A stretch of 64,000 nucleotides of DNA from CALMBW01 sp963779645 (GTDB taxonomy: Bacteria; Actinomycetota; CADDZG01; WHSQ01): contig CAVZYX010000005.1 of assembly GCA_963779645.1 (NCBI GenBank), positions 248,001-312,000 of the forward strand. The letters are read 5' to 3'. The notes under the pieces were generated by a model. That model was given only the letters and a program-made list of their open reading frames with translations. It was not told the DNA's origin and searched no databases. The position numbers were made by a program, and so were the translations under genes. This document shows positions 41,764-50,102 of this stretch, in pieces (position 1 is the first letter of the stretch; each line of letters opens with the position of its first letter).

Positions 41764-42281
41764 CCGCGAGCGTCGTCGTGGTTGGCGGCGGGATAACCGG
41801 ACTAGCAGCGGCATGGACGCTTTCGGACCACGGCATCGAAACTGTTCTCCTCGAGGCTTCCGATCGACTGGGCGGGAAGCTCCACACGATCGATGTGGGC
41901 GGAGTGCAGATGGAAGCAGGAGCCGACTCGTTCGTCGTTCGAGGTGATGTTCCCGATTGGTGTGTCGAACTCGGGATCCACAACGAGCTTGTTGAACCGG
42001 CCGTGTTCGGCGGACTCGTTTGGAGAGCGCGTAGGACGCAACCGTTGCCCAAGGGAACCTTCATGGGGATCCCCTCCAGCCCTGCGGTTGCACTGAAGGC
42101 AGCTCCGCTCGGCCCCCTCGGGCGCCTCCGCGCCCTTGGGGACCTCGTTGTTCCAGGCCCCCTTCGGGGGCCGGACGTATCCGTCGGAGATTTCGTTCGC
42201 CGTCGGTTCGGGAGACAGGTGCTCGATCGCATGGTCGACCCGATCCTCGCCGGCACCGCGCGGGTCGACCCGATGAAATGA
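41760..42281 (+). CDS. hemY: Coproporphyrinogen III oxidase/protoporphyrinogen oxidase HemY, N-terminal part before a frameshift
   Basis: FAD-binding N-terminal third: VVVVGGGITGLAAAWTLSDH (Rossmann GxGxxG), then LLEASDRLGGKLHT and AGADSFVVRGDVPDWC. Family features continue to VGDFVRRRFGRQVLDRMVDP and ILAG, after which the frame meets TGA at 42279. Adding one A to the AAA at 42276-42278 restores DPMKMSLAAALPDID, the family consensus. The rest is in the frame starting at 42278. With HemE and HemQ this points to the coproporphyrin-dependent heme route. Confidence 0.9.
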   Translation: MTASVVVVGGGITGLAAAWTLSDHGIETVLLEASDRLGGKLHTIDVGGVQMEAGADSFVVRGDVPDWCVELGIHNELVEPAVFGGLVWRARRTQPLPKGTFMGIPSSPAVALKAAPLGPLGRLRALGDLVVPGPLRGPDVSVGDFVRRRFGRQVLDRMVDPILAGTARVDPMK

Positions 42282-43108
42282 GTCTCGCAGCCGCCCTTCC
42301 CGACATAGATGCGGCGGCACGTTCCCGACGGAGCCTGATGCGCGGCCGAGCTCCGAGTTCGCCGCCGCGCTTCTGTGCGCCAAGATCCGGGATGGTTCGG
42401 ATCGTTGACTCGATCAGCGCAAGTCTCCGTAACGTCGAAGTCCATGCATCCATGCCGGTAACTGCCGTCGCACGGAAAGGACGGGACTACGTAGTGATCG
42501 CTGGGGACGAGGTCTTCACGGCCCCCGCGGTGATCGTCTGTCTACCCGCTCACGTGAGCGCTGATCTGGTCCAGCCGATAGCACCTGAAGCAGCTACGGG
42601 GCTACGCACGATCGAGCACGCGTCGGTGGCATCACTCGCACTCGTCTTCGATCGCCACGTCTCGCTCCCGCCGTCCTCCAGCGGGGTTCTCATCCCGAGC
42701 CCAGAGGACCGAACCCTCTCCGCCGCAACTTGGTGGAGCGTCAAGTGGCCGCACACGTCAGAAAACAACTTCGCTATCCGGTGCTTCGTGGGGCGCGCTG
42801 GCAAACACGCAGCGCTCCAGCTTGATGATGAGGCTCTGGTTGCACGAGCGATCGAAGAGTTAACGGTACTGGTCGGTCCTCTTCCCACGCCCCTCGCCAG
42901 TGAGGTAACGCGTTGGGACAAAGGGATGCCTCAATACCGCGTCGGGCACGTCGACACCGTTCGGCGCATCTACGACTCCCTTCGAGAAAGTCCCGGTGTG
43001 CGGCTAGCCGGTGCGGATCTCGAAGGGTCCGGAATCGTTGATTGCTGGCGTCAAGGTGCCGCTGCCGCCACATCGGTTCGGGCGTTCGTTGCATCGGCGG
43101 CGCGTTAG
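42278..43108 (+). CDS. hemY: HemY, C-terminal part after a frameshift
   Basis: Begins MSLAAALPDIDAAARSRRSL, directly continuing the N-terminal frame. It contains the substrate/FAD segments PAVIVCLPAHVSADLVQPIA, ASVALALVF-type strand (here ASVASLALVFDR) and the closing RLAGADLEGSGIVDCWRQGA with the FAD-contacting GxxxxGxGI-like motif. Total length with the N-part is ~449 residues, as expected. The ATGA overlap of the two frames would allow reinitiation, but two-piece HemY proteins are not known to me, so a sequencing deletion is the simpler explanation. Confidence 0.88.
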   Translation: MSLAAALPDIDAAARSRRSLMRGRAPSSPPRFCAPRSGMVRIVDSISASLRNVEVHASMPVTAVARKGRDYVVIAGDEVFTAPAVIVCLPAHVSADLVQPIAPEAATGLRTIEHASVASLALVFDRHVSLPPSSSGVLIPSPEDRTLSAATWWSVKWPHTSENNFAIRCFVGRAGKHAALQLDDEALVARAIEELTVLVGPLPTPLASEVTRWDKGMPQYRVGHVDTVRRIYDSLRESPGVRLAGADLEGSGIVDCWRQGAAAATSVRAFVASAAR

Positions 43109-43117
43109 AGTGCTGCC

Positions 43118-43783
43118 ATGTCTGATGAACTGATCTACGCTGGCTATCCCGTCTTCCAAGCCCTCCCCGGAGTTCTCGGTGACGATCGCGACGTAGCCAC
43201 GAAGGAACTGCAGAGCCTGTTCGATGATTTCTCCGACCGGGTGAAGGTCCGAGGGGCATACTCGACCGCTGGTTTCCGAGCCGACGCCGACCTGATGTTC
43301 TGGTGGGTGGCAAACAACGTTGACGACCTCCAGGACCTGACGGTGGCGTTCCGCCGCACGGCAGTCGGCCGAGCCGTGACGCCCAGGGACCAGTTCCTCG
43401 GCCTCGTTCGCCCCGCCGAGTTCTCGCCCGACCACCAGCCCGCCTTCGTCAAGGGTGAAGAGCCTCAGCGCTACCTGTGCGTCTATCCCTTCGTGCGCAC
43501 ACCCGAGTGGTATCTCCTAGATCCGAAAGAACGGGGTGCGATCCTTCGGGAGCACGGGGGAGCAGGCCGGGAGTTTGCCGATATCGGAGCCAACACGACG
43601 AGCGCCTTCGGTCTGGGTGACTTCGAATGGATACTCGCCTTCGAGGCAGCCTCACCAGATCGGATCGTCGATCTGATCCGACGCCTCCGCGCCACCGAGG
43701 CCAGGCTCTATACGAAGCTCGAGATCCCCTTCTACACGGGCATCCGCAAGAACCTCGGCGCCGTCATCGCCGACCTTCCCTAG
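43118..43783 (+). CDS. hemQ: Coproheme decarboxylase HemQ (chlorite dismutase family)
   Basis: 221 residues, complete. LIYAGYPVFQALPG at the start, MFWWVANNVDDLQDLTVAFR, the catalytic-Tyr strand YLCVYPFVRTPEWYLLD, EFADIGANTTSAFGLGDFEW and RLYTKLEIPFYTGIRK are typical of actinobacterial HemQ. It turns iron-coproporphyrin III into heme b. The catalytic Tyr should be the Tyr in VYPFVRTPEW. A TAGAGT box lies six bases before the ATG (possible leaderless start). hemE-hemY-hemQ together define the coproporphyrin-dependent pathway. Confidence 0.95.
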   Translation: MSDELIYAGYPVFQALPGVLGDDRDVATKELQSLFDDFSDRVKVRGAYSTAGFRADADLMFWWVANNVDDLQDLTVAFRRTAVGRAVTPRDQFLGLVRPAEFSPDHQPAFVKGEEPQRYLCVYPFVRTPEWYLLDPKERGAILREHGGAGREFADIGANTTSAFGLGDFEWILAFEAASPDRIVDLIRRLRATEARLYTKLEIPFYTGIRKNLGAVIADLP

Positions 43784-43871
43784 AAGGCGCACCCCTGCTG
43801 CCGGGGTCGTTTGGGCTAGTTACCAACTAGAATCGGTGGTGGCCAACTACAGCTATCGGAGGGACCTTTTC

Positions 43872-44999
43872 ATGCGACGTTTCCTGGCGATCCTCGCCAC
43901 TTCTGCGCTCTTCCTCGCCGGGTGTGCGGGCGATTCCGGACCCGACGCGGAGGCGAGCCCCAAGGAAGCACTGGTTAGTGCTTTCCGTGGTCTGGCCGAT
44001 ATGCCGGGCATCACGGTCACGATCAGGCTCGACGCGGCCCCCGAGGATCTCGTAAGCCTCGCCGGTGACGGCGGAGACGAGTTAACGATCGAGGATGCAC
44101 AGAAGATCGTGGACTCGTCGCTCGTGATCAGTGCCAGGAATGAGAGTGATCCCGAGAACCAGCAGACCGAACTCGTCGCCAACATCGCCGGGATCGACAA
44201 CGCTGTGGAGCTCAAGGTCGTGGGTGACACCATCTACGCCCGAGCGTCGGTTGAAGACCTTGTTGGTGTATTCGGCGGCGACCTGAGCGAGATCCAGGCG
44301 GGACTGGCGGGAGCGCCCCCCGGTTTCGAATTCATCGGTGCTGCGCTCCAGGGCCAGTGGATAGGTATCTCCGGCCTCCAGCAGCTCGCTGAGCAATTCG
44401 GTGGCGCGGCTGCAACGCAGAGCGAAGAGCAGGAGCAGCAAGCACTCCAGTTCGCTGACGATATGGCCGCAGCGTTCGAAGCTAACGCAGAGGTAACTTT
44501 CGAGGGCGACGAAGATCCGGGCGCGCACCTCGTGGCCACCGTCAACATCCGAGACATCTACGACGACTTCCTCCAAGCATTCGGTGCATTGGGCACCCTG
44601 GTCACCGGTCAGATGGGTCAGCTACCGGATGCAGCCTCGATCCCCGACGAAGAACTGACGCTCGACTTCTGGGTGGCCGACGATCGGGTTACGCAGGTCG
44701 GCTTCGACTTCATCCAGCTGGCAGCGATAGCGGGCGAAGATGCGCCTTCGATCGACTCGTTCGGTGTCCTGGTCGAGCTGGATGAGTTCGATGGAGATGT
44801 CGAAGCTCCTGATGACTTCGTAGAGGTAGATCTCGCGGCCCTGCTCCAAGGGTTCATGGGTGGACTCGGTGGCACAGGGTCCACAGAGACCGTCACCCCA
44901 GAGTCAGAGTTGCCTGCCGACTTCTGCGAGAGCCTCGCCGAAGCACCAGAAGAGGTCCAGGCTCAGTTCGAGGCCGAGTGCCCCGAGCTGGCCGGATAG
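43872..44999 (+). CDS. Lipoprotein of unknown function
   Basis: 375 residues from the ATG at 43872, preceded by GGAGGGACC. Lipobox LFLAGCAGDSG shows lipid attachment at Cys ~19. The mature protein is acidic and contains several hydrophobic strands (IEDAQKIVDSSLVI, VELKVVGDTIYARASVEDLV). It resembles the LppX/LprAFG-like or DUF-type beta-fold lipoproteins only in general layout. No catalytic motif is seen. The C-terminal ~40 residues carry paired Cys (DFCESLAE, FEAECPEL). It lies 21 bases before acnA and may be cotranscribed. Confidence 0.75.
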   Translation: MRRFLAILATSALFLAGCAGDSGPDAEASPKEALVSAFRGLADMPGITVTIRLDAAPEDLVSLAGDGGDELTIEDAQKIVDSSLVISARNESDPENQQTELVANIAGIDNAVELKVVGDTIYARASVEDLVGVFGGDLSEIQAGLAGAPPGFEFIGAALQGQWIGISGLQQLAEQFGGAAATQSEEQEQQALQFADDMAAAFEANAEVTFEGDEDPGAHLVATVNIRDIYDDFLQAFGALGTLVTGQMGQLPDAASIPDEELTLDFWVADDRVTQVGFDFIQLAAIAGEDAPSIDSFGVLVELDEFDGDVEAPDDFVEVDLAALLQGFMGGLGGTGSTETVTPESELPADFCESLAEAPEEVQAQFEAECPELAG

Positions 45000-45020
45000 A
45001 GAAAGAAGGCATAGCGAAAC

Positions 45021-46295
45021 ATGGGTGATTCAGCGCGCGACCCCTTCGGGGCGAGGACCAAGCTAGATGTTGCTGGAGGGTCCATCGATATCTTCCGACT
45101 GGATTCTCTGGAGCGTGCGAACCTCGCCGAACTCGAGCGCATCCCCATGACCGTCAAGGTCTTCATCGAGAACCTGCTTCGTACCGCCGGGTCCGCGTTC
45201 GCAAGTGAGGACGACGTTGCGTTGTTGGCCCACTGGGGTCAGAAACCGCTGGAGGACAGAGAGTTCGCCTTCGTTCCCTCCCGCGTGATCCTCCAAGACT
45301 TCACGGGTGTTCCTGCTGTCGTAGACCTCGCGGCCATGCGTTCAGCGATGCAGCGTGAGGGTGGTGACCCCGCAAAGGTCGACCCCCTCGTCCCCGTCGA
45401 CCTGGTGATCGATCACTCGGTACAGGTTGACGCTTTCGGTTCGGATGAGGCCTTCGAGTTCAACGTTCGCAGGGAGTACGAGCGCAACGGCGAGAGGTAC
45501 GCGTTGCTTCGGTGGGCCCAGCAGGCGTTCAAGGGCTTCAGGGTGGTGCCTCCGGGTATGGGGATCGTCCATCAGGTGAACCTCGAGTACCTGGCGAAGG
45601 TCGTCCGAACGATCTCAGACGATGGAGATGTTGCGATCCCCGACACGGTCGTGGGCACCGACTCGCACACGCCGATGGTCAACGGTCTCTCGGTGCTCGG
45701 ATGGGGCGTGGGCGGGATCGAAGCCGAAGCAGCCGTTCTAGGGCAGCCCATCCCACTCGTAACTCCCCAGGTCGTTGGTTTCAGGTTCCTCGGGGGCCTC
45801 AATCCTGGCGTGACCGCTACGGATCTGGTCCTCACCGTGACCGAGATGCTCCGCAATCACGGGGTGGTCGGGAAGTTCGTGGAGTTCTATGGAAGCGGAC
45901 TGTCCAACCTTCCAGTTTCCGACCGAGCCACGATCTCGAACATGTCGCCCGAGTTCGGCGCCACTGCATCACTCTTCCCGGTCGACGACCGAACGATCGA
46001 CTATCTGAAGCTAACCGGACGACCCTCCGACCTCATCGACCTGGTCGAGCGTTATGCGAAGGAACAAGGGATGTGGCGCACCGATGCCACGACCGATCCT
46101 GAGTTCACCGAGACACTCGAGCTCGATCTCTCCACCGTCGAACCTTCGATGGCGGGGCCGCGGCGTCCTCAGGACAGGGTGACACTTCCGAACGTCTGGA
46201 AGAGCTTCACAGACATCTACACCGACAACCTGGACGCGTCTCTACGAGATCCAGGTGGAACGATTCGAGGACGAAAGTGGGCACAGCGAGAATGA
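45021..46295 (+). CDS. acnA: Aconitate hydratase A, N-terminal part before a frameshift
   Basis: Covers the first half of the AcnA fold: ARTKLDVAGGSIDIFRLDSL start, VFIENLLRTAG, DFTGVPAVVDLAAMRSAM, VDLVIDHSVQVD, PPGMGIVHQVNLEYLAKV, the substrate-binding GTDSHTPMVNGLSVLGWGVG and NMSPEFGATASLFPVDD. Homology ends at about residue 410 and then continues in the other plus frame near 46230-46295. Aconitase isomerises citrate to isocitrate in the TCA cycle. Confidence 0.93.
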   Translation: MGDSARDPFGARTKLDVAGGSIDIFRLDSLERANLAELERIPMTVKVFIENLLRTAGSAFASEDDVALLAHWGQKPLEDREFAFVPSRVILQDFTGVPAVVDLAAMRSAMQREGGDPAKVDPLVPVDLVIDHSVQVDAFGSDEAFEFNVRREYERNGERYALLRWAQQAFKGFRVVPPGMGIVHQVNLEYLAKVVRTISDDGDVAIPDTVVGTDSHTPMVNGLSVLGWGVGGIEAEAAVLGQPIPLVTPQVVGFRFLGGLNPGVTATDLVLTVTEMLRNHGVVGKFVEFYGSGLSNLPVSDRATISNMSPEFGATASLFPVDDRTIDYLKLTGRPSDLIDLVERYAKEQGMWRTDATTDPEFTETLELDLSTVEPSMAGPRRPQDRVTLPNVWKSFTDIYTDNLDASLRDPGGTIRGRKWAQRE

Positions 46296-47769
46296 GCCCA
46301 CACCCCACGGGGCCGTCGACCTAAGAGAAGAGCCAGAGAGCTTCTCTCTCCGTCACGGTTCGGTCGTCATCGCAGCGATCACGTCCTGCACGAATACGTC
46401 GAACCCGGCGGTGATGCTCGCGGCCGGACTGTTGGCTCGCAAGGCGGTCGAAAAGGGGCTTCGCAGCAAACCGTGGGTGAAGACCTCGATGGCACCGGGA
46501 TCACGCGTGGTGACCGAGTACCTCGCCAAGACGGGACTCGACGCGGACCTGGAAGCTCTCGGCTTCCACACCGTGGGGTACGGATGCACGACCTGCATCG
46601 GTAACTCGGGTCCACTACCGGAACCGATCGCCAACTGCATCGACGCGAACGACCTAGCCGTCGTATCGGTTCTGTCGGGTAACAGGAACTTCGAGGGGCG
46701 CATCCACCCACAGGTGAAGGCCAGCTACCTCGCGTCACCTCCGCTCGTCGTTGCTTTCGCACTATCAGGGTCGGCCGACATCGATCTGACAACCGATCCA
46801 CTCGGCCAGGACGCCGACGGGAACGATGTCTTCCTCTCGGACCTGTGGCCGAGCAACGAAGAAGTCACGGAAGCACTCAAGTCGGTTAACTCCGGCATGT
46901 TCGACAAGGAGTACGGGAAGGTGTTCGAGGGAACCGAAGAATGGAAAGCGCTTCCCTCCCCCACCGGACAGCTGTACGACTGGGACCCGGATTCCACCTA
47001 CGTTCGAGAGCCGCCGTTCTTCATCGACCTCGGCACCGAGCCGGGACCCATCACCGACATCAAGGGTGCCCGGGTGCTGGCAGTGGTCGGCGATTCGATC
47101 ACGACCGACCACATCTCCCCCGCCGGCGCGATCGCCCCTTCGTCACCTGCAGGTAAGTACCTCCAGTCTGAAGACGTGGAGATCAAGGACTTCAACAGCT
47201 ACGGCGCAAGACGCGGTAACCACGAAGTCATGGTGCGAGGCACCTTCGCCAACATCCGTTTCCGCAACCTGCTAGCGAACGGCAAGGAAGGCGGATGGTC
47301 CCGCTTCATCCCAGGCGGGGATGTGGAACCCATCTACGACGTTGCGATGCGCTACGTATCCGAAGGCGTTCCAACGATCATCCTGGCCGGGAAGGAGTAC
47401 GGCTCCGGCTCGTCGCGTGACTGGGCCGCGAAGGGACCTCTCCTCCAAGGCGTCAGGGCCGCCATCGCCGAAACGTACGAACGGATACACCGCAGCAACC
47501 TCGTCGGCATGGGCATCCTTCCGCTCCAGTACACGAACGGCGAGACCGCTGAGTCCCTAGGCCTTACGGGCGAAGAGACATACGAGATCGCAGGGGTCGC
47601 CGAGAGACTTGAGCCTCACGCCGAGCTCGAGGTGGTCGCACGAGCCGACGACGGCACGGAGAAGCGATTCAGCGTCGAATGCCGGATCGACTCCGAGGTC
47701 GAACTCGACTACTACCGCCACGGCGGCGTCCTCCAGATGGTCCTCCGCCGCATGCTCACCCCTGAGTAG
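46255..47769 (+). CDS. acnA: Aconitate hydratase A, C-terminal part after a frameshift
   Basis: Starts just before RHGSVVIAAITSCTNTSNPA, which carries the first cluster Cys. The other two are in GYGCTTCIGNSGPL, so the 4Fe-4S ligands are intact. The swivel domain includes DSITTDHISPAGAIA, FNSYGARRGNHEVMVRGTFA-NIR and the AGKEYGSGSSRDWAAKG motif. The total with the N-part is ~905 residues, as expected for AcnA. Two-subunit aconitases divide elsewhere, so this is most simply one gene with an indel. Confidence 0.93.
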   Translation: MERFEDESGHSENEPTPHGAVDLREEPESFSLRHGSVVIAAITSCTNTSNPAVMLAAGLLARKAVEKGLRSKPWVKTSMAPGSRVVTEYLAKTGLDADLEALGFHTVGYGCTTCIGNSGPLPEPIANCIDANDLAVVSVLSGNRNFEGRIHPQVKASYLASPPLVVAFALSGSADIDLTTDPLGQDADGNDVFLSDLWPSNEEVTEALKSVNSGMFDKEYGKVFEGTEEWKALPSPTGQLYDWDPDSTYVREPPFFIDLGTEPGPITDIKGARVLAVVGDSITTDHISPAGAIAPSSPAGKYLQSEDVEIKDFNSYGARRGNHEVMVRGTFANIRFRNLLANGKEGGWSRFIPGGDVEPIYDVAMRYVSEGVPTIILAGKEYGSGSSRDWAAKGPLLQGVRAAIAETYERIHRSNLVGMGILPLQYTNGETAESLGLTGEETYEIAGVAERLEPHAELEVVARADDGTEKRFSVECRIDSEVELDYYRHGGVLQMVLRRMLTPE

Positions 47770-47778
47770 GTTTCTTAT

Positions 47779-47829
47779 TCAGAAAACGGGTGACGGGGAC
47801 ACCAATTCCTGACCCGAAAACGCCCGAAA
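47779..47829. other. Possible REP-like palindromic fragment after acnA
   Basis: The gap after acnA contains CGGGTGACGGGGACACCAAT and, after a short spacer, CCTGACCCG. It can form an interrupted hairpin (CGGGT...ACCCG), and GGTGACGGGGACACC resembles repeated REP/RAYT-associated sequences I recall from other environmental genomes. No RAYT transposase gene is nearby. Only one copy is seen in the window. Confidence 0.25.
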
Positions 47830-47842
47830 CCTTCAACAGATT

Positions 47843-48688
47843 CTAGGGAGCGACTCCCCAGTCGGGGGCATCGCCTGTAGCGATTTCCTCACGGTCACCA
47901 CCCGACGATGCGATGGAGTAGATGATTCGATCATCACGCCCGACGAACAGCAGTCGCTCGCCGTCCGGCGACCACGCCAGTCCTCGACCCGAGATCTCGT
48001 GGTACCTCCCTTTGAAGATCTCGTGTGGATCGGAACCGTTCCTCCGCATGGCCCAGATACGCCAGGTGTTCCCCTTCTGGTACGCAAATGCGATGCGAGT
48101 CCCGCTCGGCGACCAAACCGGAGAATCCAGGTATCTGTTGGGAGCGAAGAGCTCCTTTCGACCGCTGCCGTCGGGTTTGATCGAATGGATACCTCCCGTC
48201 CCGCTCACCCCGGTTGTGAAGACGATCCGCGCCCCATCGGGTGACCACGCAGGGTCGCTTGAGTAGGAATCGGTCAACTGTGTCTCAGTGCCATCAGCGA
48301 GGTCGACGACGTAGAGGTTGACAGTGGGGTCACCGACCAAAGGATCGATGCGCCTGCTATAGACGATGTGTTCTCCGTCGGGAGACCAGGCCGGCTGCTG
48401 AGCACTGCCGTCGGGCGCGGAAGTCACTACAACCTTGGCGCTCCCGTCGGGGGAGGACACGCAGACCTGCAGATCACAGACATAGGCAAGCTGCGAGCCG
48501 TCCGCCGACCAGGCGGGGCTCCTTCCTTCGTCTACAACCCCATTGAACCCATCGGCCGTGACGGTGTGAACCTGCCCATCGATCGAGTAAGCGATCGGGC
48601 CGTTCTCGCCGGGAAAGGCCAACGCTGTGGAATAAGCCACCTGAAGGAGCAGACATGACATCAAAACCAAGCTTCGTCGCATATCCAT
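47843..48688 (-). CDS. Secreted TolB-like beta-propeller protein (PD40 repeats)
   Basis: About 281 residues from the ATG at 48688, preceded by GTGGAG. A signal peptide (SLVLMSCLLLQVAYSTALA) is followed by at least five PD40/WD40-like repeats with the recurring (P/S)xWSPDGxxIxY pattern: SPAWSADGSQLAYV, QPAWSPDGEHIVYS, DPAWSPDGARIVFT, SPVWSPSGTRIAFA and GLAWSPDGERLLFV. It is likely a periplasmic or extracellular propeller that binds other proteins. No TolB N-terminal domain is present, so the true role is unknown. It is the left edge of an accessory patch. Confidence 0.8.
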   Translation of the reverse strand: MDMRRSLVLMSCLLLQVAYSTALAFPGENGPIAYSIDGQVHTVTADGFNGVVDEGRSPAWSADGSQLAYVCDLQVCVSSPDGSAKVVVTSAPDGSAQQPAWSPDGEHIVYSRRIDPLVGDPTVNLYVVDLADGTETQLTDSYSSDPAWSPDGARIVFTTGVSGTGGIHSIKPDGSGRKELFAPNRYLDSPVWSPSGTRIAFAYQKGNTWRIWAMRRNGSDPHEIFKGRYHEISGRGLAWSPDGERLLFVGRDDRIIYSIASSGGDREEIATGDAPDWGVAP

Positions 48689-48816
48689 AAGGATGCTCCA
48701 CGAGCCAAAAGAGTTCCTGAAAACCCTCATTCTTCGCGTTCTGCGCTTTCCTTCGCGGGTTGCCTGACGGCGTGTTGGTGGCAGGCGTATAAGAGAGGGG
48801 TACCGGGAGGAGCGCC

Positions 48817-49236
48817 ATGCGAAGAGTCATGATCGTGGCGAACCAGACCGCCGGGGGGAAGCATCTGAGCGATCTGGTTCGGAAGAAGATGGCCCGCGGC
48901 GAATGCCGCTTCACGTTGCTCGTCCCCGCTTCCGCTCCCAACGAAAGTTTCTGGACCGATCAAGAAGCCGAGGCGCTCGCCCATCGCCGGCTCGAACAAG
49001 CACTGAAGAGATTGGGCGAATTCAAGGTGGATGTAAAAGGGGTCGTGGGCGACGGCAATGTGATCCTCGCGATCAACGATCTGATGCTCAGAGAAAGCTT
49101 TGACGAGATCATCTTGTCGACGCTTCCACCGGGTATCTCTCGTTGGATAAAGCAGGACCTACCCCACAGGGTGAGCCGTCGCTTCGCGATCCCGGTTACT
49201 CACGTGATCGGCCACCGCGACCTCGTCAGGGCCTAA
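48817..49236 (+). CDS. UspA-like conserved actinobacterial protein
   Basis: 139 residues with a Rossmann-like alpha/beta fold. RVMIVANQTAGGKHLSDLVR is the first strand and helix; CRFTLLVPASAPNESFW, VDVKGVVGDGNVILAINDLM and FDEIILSTLPPGISRWIKQD follow, and PVTHVIGH closes. The EIILSTLPPGxSRWxxxDLPHRV pattern is widespread in an actinobacterial family related to universal stress proteins. It has no ATP-loop of classical UspA. A ribosome-binding site GGGAGGAG precedes the ATG, and TATAAG upstream may be the -10 box. The function is unknown. Confidence 0.7.
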   Translation: MRRVMIVANQTAGGKHLSDLVRKKMARGECRFTLLVPASAPNESFWTDQEAEALAHRRLEQALKRLGEFKVDVKGVVGDGNVILAINDLMLRESFDEIILSTLPPGISRWIKQDLPHRVSRRFAIPVTHVIGHRDLVRA

Positions 49237-49250
49237 ACGAGCGCGCTTCT

Positions 49251-50102
49251 TCAGAACCTTAAGAGCGCGCTTAGGTGGGATACATTGCCGCCGCCAACGG
49301 CTCGCCCGAAACCCGCCAGCGTCTCGCCCACTCCGATCATCCGCACGTCATAGGTGCTTAAGTCCACTCGCCCTCCCGGGAAGGTGTTGAAGGAATGGAC
49401 CGACCCACCTTTGCCGCCGGTCTCGCGACAAGGTGCTCCAAGCATTGCTGCGTGCGCCAGCACAACCCCACCATCCGATCGGTAGCACGTTCCAACTTCC
49501 GCTTCGAGGGAAGCACTTGCTGCGACAGCCACGACGGCTAAGGAGGGCTGGTCAGCCTGCAGGGTCATTGAGTCCAGCCCGGCTGATTCCTTCGTAGAGT
49601 TAATTCCGACGCGAATCTCAGTTGACTTGCCAAGTAGCACGCTGCCTGAGGGAAACGATCCAAAGAAAGTAATTGGCGCACCATCCCCAACCAAGTGGAG
49701 CTTGTAGCGACCTCTGGGTAGGGTTACGTGACCGGACCTTCCCCTTCCTCCCTCAACGATCTGCAGTGATCTTCCCGTTGCACAGCCGCGAGATTGGCAG
49801 GTACGCCAATGCCCAACGGCCGCAACCGCACCCCCTCCTGAATTCGTGACGATCGCGACAGCGAGGCGGCCTTCACCGGTTACGCGCCAATCTGCGTTCT
49901 CACCTTCGATTCCGAATCGGAGCGGTTGTAACACCTCGATCTGAATCGAGGTAGGAACTTCGACTGTGACCTCAATGGCAATGTCATTGTCCGCCGTCCC
50001 CGCGCGAGTGGGCAGCGCCAATGTCGTTCCGAGAACGGCCCCCAGAAGGAAGAGTCCGAGTGCCTTCTTTCGGATGCGGATGTCGCTTGAGCGGACCATC
50101 AC
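49251..50102 (-). CDS. Secreted protein of unknown function
   Basis: 283 residues. Signal peptide ALGLFLLGAVLGTTLALPTR, cleaved after TRAG. The mature part is Gly-, Val- and Ser-rich with beta-strand periodicity and a Cys pair (WRTCQSRGCATG), then another (GTCYRSDGG, GAPCRETGG). No known domain is recognised. It overlaps the upstream repeat-protein gene by 4 bases (ATGA) and appears to form a two-gene operon with it. The function may be extracellular. Confidence 0.6.
   Translation of the reverse strand: MMVRSSDIRIRKKALGLFLLGAVLGTTLALPTRAGTADNDIAIEVTVEVPTSIQIEVLQPLRFGIEGENADWRVTGEGRLAVAIVTNSGGGAVAAVGHWRTCQSRGCATGRSLQIVEGGRGRSGHVTLPRGRYKLHLVGDGAPITFFGSFPSGSVLLGKSTEIRVGINSTKESAGLDSMTLQADQPSLAVVAVAASASLEAEVGTCYRSDGGVVLAHAAMLGAPCRETGGKGGSVHSFNTFPGGRVDLSTYDVRMIGVGETLAGFGRAVGGGNVSHLSALLRF

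Noticed and set aside
45021..47769. Two-subunit (archaeal/isopropylmalate isomerase-like) aconitase
   Set aside because: The split falls inside the large-subunit-like part, before the cluster cysteines, and total length equals AcnA, so one frameshifted gene is the better reading.
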